From contig JAIUNY010000002.1 of assembly GCA_020161505.1 (NCBI GenBank), positions 1 to 64,000 on the forward strand: a stretch of DNA of 64,000 bases, in the 5' to 3' direction. Below, piece after piece: positions 57,979 to 64,000 of this stretch. Numbering within the stretch: the first letter of the stretch is position 1; every line of letters starts with the position of its first letter. The translations under genes and the position numbers were made by a program. The notes under the pieces were generated by a model that was given only the letters and a program-made list of their open reading frames with translations, was not told the origin of the DNA and ran no database searches. This DNA comes from Armatimonadota bacterium. Lineage in GTDB: Bacteria > Armatimonadota > Fimbriimonadia > Fimbriimonadales > Fimbriimonadaceae.

Positions 57979-58795
57979 CGGTTCCCTCTTCGGAATCGGT
58001 CACTGAGGGCTCTGACGACGAAGAGGGCTCATCGTTCGGTTCAATGCCCCCGTTATGGTCGGCTTGCTCGTCGGCGGCGATTTCCTCAGGCGTGCGGTTG
58101 TCGATCCGGCCTGCCGACATGCGCAGAATGCGGTGTCCGACTCGCTCTACGACCGCCATGTCGTGAGTTGCCACGATCACCGTGGTGCCCCGGGCATGGA
58201 GGCTGAGCAAGAGGTCGGTGATTTCTACCGAGTGCTCGGGATCGAGATTGCCCGTGGGCTCATCCGCCAGCAAAAGCGGAGGGTCGTTGATCAGGGCCCG
58301 GGCGATGGCAACGCGCTGCTGCTCGCCTCCGCTGAGTTCGGTTGGGTAGGCGTCCGCGCGATGAAGAATGTTCACGCGTTCCAAGATGTCTGGCACTTCC
58401 TGGCGGACATCCGTGCGACTCTTACCGACGGCGCGCATCGCGTAGCCCACGTTTTCCCAGACCTTTTTGTTGGGCAGAAGCCCGAAATCCTGGGGGACGA
58501 TGCCCATTTTTCGGCGGAGGAACGGGATTTCATCCTTCGCCAGAGCCCCGACGTCCTGCGACTCGATCATCACCCTGCCTTTGGTCGGCTTGACCTGACC
58601 GCTGAGCACCTTGATGATCGTGCTCTTCCCCGAGCCGGTTTGTCCGCAGAGAAACACGAACTCGCCTTTCTCAATCTGAAAGGAGACTCCGCGCAGACCG
58701 GAAACAAAGTCGTTGTAGGCGACCTCGACGTGGTCAAAGGTGATATAGGGGGCCAGGGTCTGCATGATCGGAGGAGCGATCTCGCGCCAGGGCAT
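57971..58795 (-). CDS. ftsE: cell division ATP-binding protein FtsE with an acidic C-terminal extension
   Basis: This is an ABC ATPase with Walker [12 protein letters not shown]-loop [22 protein letters not shown], signature [16 protein letters not shown], Walker [13 protein letters not shown] and the H-loop ATHDMAVV. The core has the usual FtsE length. About 45 extra residues follow (from [17 protein letters not shown]), rich in Glu, Ser and Asp and probably disordered. The start at 58795 (MPWREIAPP) or 58765 ([10 protein letters not shown]) is unresolved. It is divergent from the thioesterase gene with 66 bases between. Confidence 0.92.
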   Translation of the reverse strand: MPWREIAPPIMQTLAPYITFDHVEVAYNDFVSGLRGVSFQIEKGEFVFLCGQTGSGKSTIIKVLSGQVKPTKGRVMIESQDVGALAKDEIPFLRRKMGIVPQDFGLLPNKKVWENVGYAMRAVGKSRTDVRQEVPDILERVNILHRADAYPTELSGGEQQRVAIARALINDPPLLLADEPTGNLDPEHSVEITDLLLSLHARGTTVIVATHDMAVVERVGHRILRMSAGRIDNRTPEEIAADEQADHNGGIEPNDEPSSSSEPSVTDSEEGTDA

Positions 58796-58861
58796 GGTAC
58801 CTGACTCTTTCTGTGACGCACGAAGGCCCGCCAGAGCCCAATGGTTCGGGTGAAATAGGAC

Positions 58862-59290
58862 GTGCGCACCGTCACCGAAGAGCCAATTCGAGTTCGCTAT
58901 GGCGAAACCGATATGATGGGACATGCCTACTATGCCAACTATCTTTTCTGGCTGGAGCAAGCGCGCGGAGCCTGGTGCCGGGATCGTGGATTCACCTATC
59001 TCTCATTGGAAGAGCATGGTTTCAAGCTCCCGGTGACTGAGGTTTGGATCAAGTATCGGGGAGAGATTAAGTACGACGATCTCGTGATTGTTCGGATTTC
59101 GCTCGAGGAAACCCGGAGAGCGGCGGTGAAGTTCCGGTATGAGATCGTTCAGTCTGTAACAGGTCAGGTCGTGACAGAAGCCACGACGTGGCATGTCCTC
59201 GTGAGTTCGGCGATGAAAGCGGTGAGTATCCCTCCCGAGGTTCGAGGTTGGCTGGAACGTGACCCCGACGCGTTTGAAACCGTGGTCTGA
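58862..59290 (+). CDS. YbgC-family acyl-CoA thioesterase (hotdog fold)
   Basis: This 142-residue single hotdog domain has the 4-hydroxybenzoyl-CoA thioesterase/YbgC signature RVRYGETDMMGHAYYANYLFWLEQAR, where the Asp is catalytic. WIKYRGEIKYDDLVIVRI follows. The start is GTG. YbgC proteins hydrolyse short- or long-chain acyl-CoA and are often linked to the Tol-Pal system, but no tol gene is present here. Confidence 0.88.
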   Translation: MRTVTEEPIRVRYGETDMMGHAYYANYLFWLEQARGAWCRDRGFTYLSLEEHGFKLPVTEVWIKYRGEIKYDDLVIVRISLEETRRAAVKFRYEIVQSVTGQVVTEATTWHVLVSSAMKAVSIPPEVRGWLERDPDAFETVV

Positions 59291-59312
59291 GCCCTGGTTT
59301 TCCCGTAAATCG

Positions 59313-59341
59313 TGCAACTTACAAAGTGGAATCGCTATAGT
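59313..59341 (+). promoter_or_regulatory. candidate promoter of the zinc metalloprotease gene
   Basis: TGCAAC (59313-59318) and TATAGT (59336-59341) are 17 bases apart. The ATG at 59350 lies only 8 bases after the -10 box, so the transcript would have almost no leader. The -35 box is a poor match. Confidence 0.45.
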
Positions 59342-59349
59342 CTCCTGAT

Positions 59350-62300
59350 ATGCGCGCGCGTCCAATCGCAGCGTCACGTTTCGGGGCGGTAGCACTCCTC
59401 GTGGCGATGACCACACTTTGGGCCAACGCAGCCCCGAGGCCTCAAGATGAAAAAGTCTTGCTCCGCTTCAAGGCTGATGTCGGTCAAACCATTCGTAGCA
59501 AGAGCACTTCAAAGATCGAAATGTCGGCTTTTGGCCAAACCTTGGTCATCGAGCAGGCTGGGGTCGGAGTGGTCGCAGTCAAGTCGGTCTCACCAGAGGG
59601 GCAAGTCACTCTCGAAAGCAAGACTGAGTCGATGAAGATGACCCTCAACGGCGAGGCTTTGCCGGAAGAGGAAGTCAGCGACGAGGTGACGACCACCGTT
59701 CATGCCGCGAACGGAGCGATCCTGAGCATCACCTCCACCGAAGAAGCTTCAGATGACCCAAATGCCTCGCTGAGCTCGCGGATTGCTTATGCGACCAACG
59801 TCGTGTTCTCGGACAACCCGGTCGGAGTGGGCGATACCTGGTCGACCGAGGTCAAGGGTGACGATAAAATCGGCACGCGCAACGCGAAGGTTGACTTCAC
59901 GCTCGAAGGCTTTGAAGATCGTGATGGTGTCAAGACCGCACGGATCAAGATCACCTTCCGCGAGACCACGGGATCCCCGGCGATTGCCGCTGATTCCACC
60001 CAGTGGGTCAGCGTGGCCTCCGGCGAGGTTGTGGAATCCAAGATCTCGCTGAAGGGCGCAGAATTTGATCTGCAAGGCCAAAAGGTGCCGATCACATTGA
60101 CCGGCGATTCGAACCGATTGAGCGGTAGCCAACTCGCATCGAGCGCCAACGCGAATCCGGCGGAAGAAGTCGAACTCGGCGAAATCGAAGAGAAGGTCAA
60201 GGAATTCGAGAAGATCGACGGCCTCTTCACGATGTACCGCAAGGTCACGGAAGGCCGCACCCAACTCTTCATCGAAGTGAAGAAGGATCAGCTCGACAAG
60301 CTCGTGATGCTCCAGACCACCGCCTCGACGGGTATTGGCAACGGACAAATCACGGCGGGCGATCCGATCAACGATCTGATGTTCTCGTTCCACCGAACGC
60401 CGAACAACCGCGTTGTGATGCGCGTGCCGAACTACGGTTTCCGCGCCGGTCGCGGGCTTGAGATCGACCGGGCGGTCGAGCGATCGTTCCCCGAGTCGTT
60501 CGTCGAGAGCTTCTCCATTGAGGCCGAGCAGGACGACAAGGTGTTGCTCGACTTTAGCAACTTCTTCCGATCCGATATCTCGCGCATCGGGGAGATGCTT
60601 CAGGGCGGCGGCAATCCGCTTCTGGGTGGCGGTGGCGGATCGTATTCCATCGACCGCGAGAACAGCTACGTTGAGACTCTGAAAAGCTTCCCGACCAACA
60701 TCTATGCCGAAACCGTGTTCAACTTCGTTGGACGCGGCGGTGGAGGCGGCGGAATTGCTGCGCTCCTCGGAGGCGGGGGCGGTGCCACGACCGCCGACGA
60801 CCGCAGCATGGTCATCCGCGTGAACTACAACATGTATCTGCTGCCGGTGGACAACGGCTACCAGCCGCGCATGTTCGATCCGCGCGTTGGATACTTCACG
60901 GTGGATCATCAAGATTTCAGCGACACCACCGCGATTGATCAGAAGCAGATGTTCATCACTCGATGGCATCTGGTGAAGAAGGATCCTTCGGCCGCGATGA
61001 GCGAGCCGGTTGAGCCGATCGTCTTCTGGATCGACAACGCGGTTCCGGCTGAGTTCCGTGAATCGGTGAAGAAGGGCATTCTGAGCTGGAACAAGGCGTT
61101 TGAATCCGCTGGGTTCAAGAACGCGGTTGTCGCCAAGCAGATGCCGGACAACGCCGAATTCGACCACGCGGACATGCGCTACAACGTGGTTCGCTGGGTG
61201 ACTTCGCCGAGCAGTGCTTACGCGATCGCTCTCTTCCGCACCAACCCTCTGACCGGGCAAATCCTGAACGCCAGCGTGACCGTGGATGCGAATATCGTTC
61301 GCGCCTTCGCGAGCGAATACGGTCAGTTTGTGCGGCCGGAAGCCTGGCAAGAGAAGCTCGCCAAAGCCCAGAAGGCCGCCGCGCACTCTCACCACGATTG
61401 CAACGACCCGACCAAGTGCACCCTCGTTCAAGAAGGTGCCCTGAACATGGCCACCGGTGCTCTCGCGGCGGCGATGGTGCAGGGAGTTCCGGGCGTTTCT
61501 CGTCTGGAGTACATCAACCAGTTCATCACGTGGCTGGTCGCCCACGAAGTGGGGCACAACATGGGTCTGCGACACAACTTTGTCGCCAGCACTCTGCTGG
61601 ATCTCAACCAACTCGCGGACGGAGCCACGGTGGACAAAGAGACCACCTCGGCTTCGGTCATGGACTACGTGGCGTTCAATCCTTCGGCACTGAATGGCAA
61701 GGCGAAGTTCTACGGCGAAGAAGTTGGTCGCTACGACGTCATGGCGATCGAGTTTGGCTACAAGCCGTTCGCGGGCAAGAGCACGATTGAAGAGCGGTTT
61801 GACCTCTCCCAAATCGCCGCCACTGGCACGCGAGACGGCCTCACATGGCTGGGCGATGAGTTTGCCGACTCGATTGATCCCTACGTCACTCGATTCGACC
61901 TCGCCAAGGATCCTCTGGCCTACTGGACGCGCATGGGGACGATGAGTCGAACCCTGCTCTTCCAACTCGACACCCACTCTCCGAAGGAAGGGCAAAGTTA
62001 CTTCAACTTCACCCGAGACTTCAACGTGCTCCTTGGCACCTATTCGCAATCGGCCGATCAGCTGACGCGATTCATTGGTGGCGTGCGATTCAGCCCCGCC
62101 TTCAAGGGCGACAAGGGTGGCCGCAAGCCGATCGAGAACATCGACGGAGCCAAGCAAAAGGCCGCTCTCAATCAGATCATGAAGATGATCTTTGCCGAGG
62201 ATTCCTTCGCGTTTCCGAAGCACTACTACCAAATGCTCGCGGGGAATCCCAAGGCGAGCCTGATCGAGGGCATTCTGACCGCAACCGATGATCGACCGAT

Positions 62301-62823
62301 GTTCGATCGCTTCGCGGGGATCCAGAGCCAGACCCTGAGCAGCCTGATGAATCCGGACACCTTGCGCCGCGTCGCGAACCAAGAGTTCGAAGCGGACAAG
62401 CCGGAGTCCACTCTGAGACTGATCGATCTGTTCGAGGCCGTGCGCGGCAATGTGTGGTCGGAACTCGCTACGGCGAAATCAACGAGCATGCTCCGCCGGC
62501 AACTCCAACGCGAGCACGCCGACGCCCTCATTCAGATGGTTCTGCAAAAGTCGGTGGTGACGGCGGAAGCCCGCGCCATCGCTTGGTCGCAGCTCCGCGC
62601 ACTCAAGACCAGCCTGGAAGCGCAGTCCGTGAAGACGACCGACAAGGTGACGGCTCTGCACTGGGCCGAGACTGCGGCCCGGATCGGTCGCGCCCTGAAC
62701 GCAGAGGACACAATCGGTGCTCAAGGCGGCGGTGGCGGCGGCAGCCTCCTCGACATGCTCCTGGGCGGCGCGCAGGGTGGCGCCAGCCAGTCGGGTACAG
62801 GCAAGTCGGGCGGACGCGGCTAA
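59350..62823 (+). CDS. large exported zinc-dependent metalloprotease (DUF5117/DUF4953-like)
   Basis: This 1157-residue protein has a signal peptide (ASRFGAVALLVAMTTLWANAAP). About 260 beta-rich residues follow that resemble DUF6263-type domains, then a DUF5117-like region. The metzincin-type catalytic domain has HEVGHNMGLRH (732-742), followed by a Met-turn-like SVMDYVAFN. Family members in many bacteria are secreted proteases of unknown substrate. Glycine runs interrupt the chain near 420 and 465 and at the C-terminus (GGGGGGS...GKSGGRG). The N-terminal 260 residues are an addition relative to the usual family layout. A strong terminator follows. Confidence 0.87.
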   Translation: MRARPIAASRFGAVALLVAMTTLWANAAPRPQDEKVLLRFKADVGQTIRSKSTSKIEMSAFGQTLVIEQAGVGVVAVKSVSPEGQVTLESKTESMKMTLNGEALPEEEVSDEVTTTVHAANGAILSITSTEEASDDPNASLSSRIAYATNVVFSDNPVGVGDTWSTEVKGDDKIGTRNAKVDFTLEGFEDRDGVKTARIKITFRETTGSPAIAADSTQWVSVASGEVVESKISLKGAEFDLQGQKVPITLTGDSNRLSGSQLASSANANPAEEVELGEIEEKVKEFEKIDGLFTMYRKVTEGRTQLFIEVKKDQLDKLVMLQTTASTGIGNGQITAGDPINDLMFSFHRTPNNRVVMRVPNYGFRAGRGLEIDRAVERSFPESFVESFSIEAEQDDKVLLDFSNFFRSDISRIGEMLQGGGNPLLGGGGGSYSIDRENSYVETLKSFPTNIYAETVFNFVGRGGGGGGIAALLGGGGGATTADDRSMVIRVNYNMYLLPVDNGYQPRMFDPRVGYFTVDHQDFSDTTAIDQKQMFITRWHLVKKDPSAAMSEPVEPIVFWIDNAVPAEFRESVKKGILSWNKAFESAGFKNAVVAKQMPDNAEFDHADMRYNVVRWVTSPSSAYAIALFRTNPLTGQILNASVTVDANIVRAFASEYGQFVRPEAWQEKLAKAQKAAAHSHHDCNDPTKCTLVQEGALNMATGALAAAMVQGVPGVSRLEYINQFITWLVAHEVGHNMGLRHNFVASTLLDLNQLADGATVDKETTSASVMDYVAFNPSALNGKAKFYGEEVGRYDVMAIEFGYKPFAGKSTIEERFDLSQIAATGTRDGLTWLGDEFADSIDPYVTRFDLAKDPLAYWTRMGTMSRTLLFQLDTHSPKEGQSYFNFTRDFNVLLGTYSQSADQLTRFIGGVRFSPAFKGDKGGRKPIENIDGAKQKAALNQIMKMIFAEDSFAFPKHYYQMLAGNPKASLIEGILTATDDRPMFDRFAGIQSQTLSSLMNPDTLRRVANQEFEADKPESTLRLIDLFEAVRGNVWSELATAKSTSMLRRQLQREHADALIQMVLQKSVVTAEARAIAWSQLRALKTSLEAQSVKTTDKVTALHWAETAARIGRALNAEDTIGAQGGGGGGSLLDMLLGGAQGGASQSGTGKSGGRG

Positions 62824-62845
62824 GTCTCGTTCCCCTCAAAACCAG

Positions 62846-62877
62846 CGCCCCGGAGATCGTTCTCCGGGGCGTTTTTC
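62846..62877 (+). terminator. rho-independent terminator after the metalloprotease gene
   Basis: CGCCCCGGAGA (62846-62856), loop TCGT and TCTCCGGGGCG (62861-62871) form a perfect 11-base-pair stem, followed by TTTTTCTTTT. Confidence 0.94.
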
Positions 62878-62898
62878 TTTTCAGACCGGTTGGTCCGG

Positions 62899-62927
62899 TT
62901 GGGTCGTGCAACTCTTGTGGCTTATAG
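62899..62927 (+). promoter_or_regulatory. candidate promoter of the TetR-family gene
   Basis: TTGGGT (62899-62904) and TTATAG (62922-62927) are separated by 17 bases. The palindrome at 62925-62940 overlaps the -10 box and the predicted start of transcription. Confidence 0.45.
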
Positions 62928-62940
62928 ACCGTCCTGTCTA
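62925..62940. promoter_or_regulatory. probable autoregulatory operator of the TetR-family gene
   Basis: TAGAC-CGTCCT-GTCTA is an inverted repeat with perfect five-base arms, ending 3 bases before the ATG. It resembles the TAGACC...GGTCTA boxes of NemR-like TetR regulators. Confidence 0.6.
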
Positions 62941-62943
62941 AAT

Positions 62944-63537
62944 ATGGCCGGCCGACCCCGTACCTTCCAGGAATCTGATGCGCTCGAACGCGCAATGCAC
63001 CTGTTTTGGGCGCAAGGGTACGAGGCTACGGGTCTCACACAACTGCTCGACCATATCGGCATGGCCCGTCAGAGCATGTACAACGTGTTCGGCGAAAAAC
63101 GATCGCTCTATCTGAAAGCGCTGCGACTCTACTCAGAGAAGTCCCTCGGCAAGCTCACGGCCAAGCTCGGGAGCGGCACGGGAACCTCGTACGACAGGCT
63201 GTGCGACGTGCTTTTGACCTTTGCCGACGATCCGGCAGAGGGGGAACCAACAGGCTGCTTGATCGTGAATGCGGCGTGCGAATTTGGCACAAAGGATCAG
63301 GAGATTGCCGCCGTGATCCGGCTCCATTGGAGCGAGGTTGAGGCCAAGCTCCTGGCTGGAGTGGAGGCGGCGATGCGTGAGGGCGATCTGCCGCCTGGCC
63401 TTGACCCCAACCGAGCCGCTCTCTTCCTTTCCCAAGTCCTCAACGGTCTGGCCGTGATGCAGAAGGCGGGACGCTCGCGTTTGGATCGCCGAGAAACCGC
63501 TACAGCGGCTCTGGAAGGCCTTCCCGTCAACGTCTGA
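62944..63537 (+). CDS. TetR/AcrR-family transcriptional regulator
   Basis: This 197-residue repressor has an N-terminal helix-turn-helix with family sequence GRPRTFQESDALERAMHLFWAQGYEATGLTQLLDHIGMARQSMYNVFGEKRSLYLKAL. A C-terminal ligand-binding helical domain includes GCLIVNAACEFG, as in TetR_C members near NemR/AcrR. The ATG at 62944 is chosen because the upstream open frame covers the operator. The natural target may be itself or an oxidoreductase gene elsewhere. No divergent gene is present. The nitroreductase operator at 52992 is different in sequence. Confidence 0.9.
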   Translation: MAGRPRTFQESDALERAMHLFWAQGYEATGLTQLLDHIGMARQSMYNVFGEKRSLYLKALRLYSEKSLGKLTAKLGSGTGTSYDRLCDVLLTFADDPAEGEPTGCLIVNAACEFGTKDQEIAAVIRLHWSEVEAKLLAGVEAAMREGDLPPGLDPNRAALFLSQVLNGLAVMQKAGRSRLDRRETATAALEGLPVNV

Positions 63538-63723
63538 GGGAGCCGCTCTTGGGCCCCGAGGGAGCAAAGAGGGAGCATTTCTCATCGTGACTTGACCGAG
63601 GTATCTGGAAACTTTTGTCACGGTTTGGTATCAGGGTCAAGAAGTGTTAAGCTGAAGATCAGGGATCGACGCTCCCTCGTTTTAAGCGATCGAGCGCCGG
63701 GAATCCCAACGGAGGGATATTCG

Positions 63724-64000
63724 GTGAAACAATATGCACCTGAACTTATTCGTAATGTGGCCATTGTAGGCCACGGCGGCTCGGGCAAAACCATGCTGGT
63801 CGAGCACATGCTCTACACCGCAGCCGCCGCAGACCGGGTTGGATCCGTCGAAGCTGGGAATACCCAAAGCGACTACGATCCACTCGAAATTCGACGCAAA
63901 ATCAGCGTCTCCGCCAGCGTTCTCCCCCTCGAATACCACGGCCACAAGATCAACTTGATCGACGTTCCTGGCTACCCCGATTTTATCGGTGAACTTCATG
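63724..64000 (+). CDS. EF-G-like translational GTPase (partial, runs off the window end)
   Basis: The first 92 codons are present. GTG start is supported by GGAGGG seven bases upstream (63711-63716). The G1 motif is GHGGSGKT in RNVAIVGHGGSGKTMLVEHML. EAGNTQSDYDPLEIRRKISVSAS fits the switch I region of EF-G proteins, and G3 is DVPGYPDF. GHGGSGKT in place of AHIDAGKT points to the EF-G2/FusA2-like branch rather than canonical EF-G. Its role in that branch is uncertain. Confidence 0.85.
   Translation, partial: MKQYAPELIRNVAIVGHGGSGKTMLVEHMLYTAAAADRVGSVEAGNTQSDYDPLEIRRKISVSASVLPLEYHGHKINLIDVPGYPDFIGELH

Noticed and set aside
59749-62382. Minus-strand open frame of 877 codons
   Set aside because: It is antisense to the zinc metalloprotease, whose motifs are unambiguous. 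The product has no recognisable feature.
1-64000. tRNA, rRNA and riboswitch genes
   Set aside because: I looked for T-loop/acceptor patterns and conserved riboswitch cores in the gaps and found none I could defend. Short RNAs could still be missed without a covariance search.

Overview
The window is a stretch of a GC-rich bacterial chromosome with an envelope of the Gram-negative type (mreBCD, ftsEX, a beta-barrel-like protein, one PEP-CTERM protein, pseudopilins, a PilB/GspE ATPase, sigma-54). The mix of a PEP-CTERM protein, prepilin-type cleavage signals, a tricorn-type protease, very long exported proteins and many lineage-specific membrane proteins suggests Armatimonadota, perhaps Fimbriimonadia. 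That placement is inference from gene content and is only moderately secure. No rRNA, tRNA, CRISPR array, insertion sequence or phage gene was recognised.

Layout. 0.2-1.8 kb: a low-GC cassette of a Cys-rich exported protein, a pseudopilin, a four-helix membrane protein and a tiny ORF. 1.8-9.1 kb: Gfo/Idh/MocA oxidoreductase, isochorismatase-like hydrolase, LD-carboxypeptidase, phosphodiester glycosidase-like protein, tricorn protease. 9.2-12.9 kb: PilB/GspE-type ATPase with a disordered N-terminal half. 13.0-15.1 kb: TSUP permease, then, convergent to it, a second low-GC cassette with the same three-gene order as the first. 15.1-22.7 kb: M48 peptidase, exported protein, rpoN, a repeat-bearing gap, gyrB, a GNAT enzyme, serS. 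23-30.3 kb: DNRLRE/CARDB-like exported protein, beta-barrel-like protein, glyS, a repeat element with terminal inverted repeats, DUF5107-like protein. 30.4-35.8 kb: small anchored protein, HD hydrolase, DapA-family lyase, copper operon csoR-copZ-copA with two operator-like palindromes, haem-binding membrane protein. 35.9-40.7 kb: PEP-CTERM protein, then mreB-mreC-mreD-gdhA. 40.8-48.7 kb: purH, Ig-like membrane protein, ceramidase-like enzyme, MscS channel, membrane protein, lpdA. 48.7-52.3 kb: GNAT/DUF1778-type toxin-antitoxin pair, then an overlapping HIT / family-4 uracil-DNA glycosylase / NanE-ROK fusion operon. 52.3-59.3 kb: nitroreductase, RtcA-like protein, Cys-rich membrane protein, efp, ftsE-ftsX-M23 activator, thioesterase. 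59.3-64 kb: large zinc metalloprotease, TetR regulator, start of an EF-G-like GTPase that runs off the end.

The best candidate for an undescribed system is the pair of cassettes at 181-1751 and 13703-15116. Their small exported proteins have almost the same length and place one Trp and five Cys at identical residue numbers (W69, C73, C105, C115, C123, C128), yet are otherwise diverged. In both cassettes this gene is followed by a pseudopilin and then a four-helix membrane protein, and a PilB/GspE-type ATPase lies between the two copies. A disulfide-rich cargo or tip protein delivered by dedicated pseudopilins is a reasonable hypothesis. Other points of note are the apparent AUC start of mreC, the hairpin over the mreB start codon, an RtcA-like protein that appears to lack the catalytic His, and dispersed palindromic repeats, one of which is read in frame in the ceramidase-like gene.
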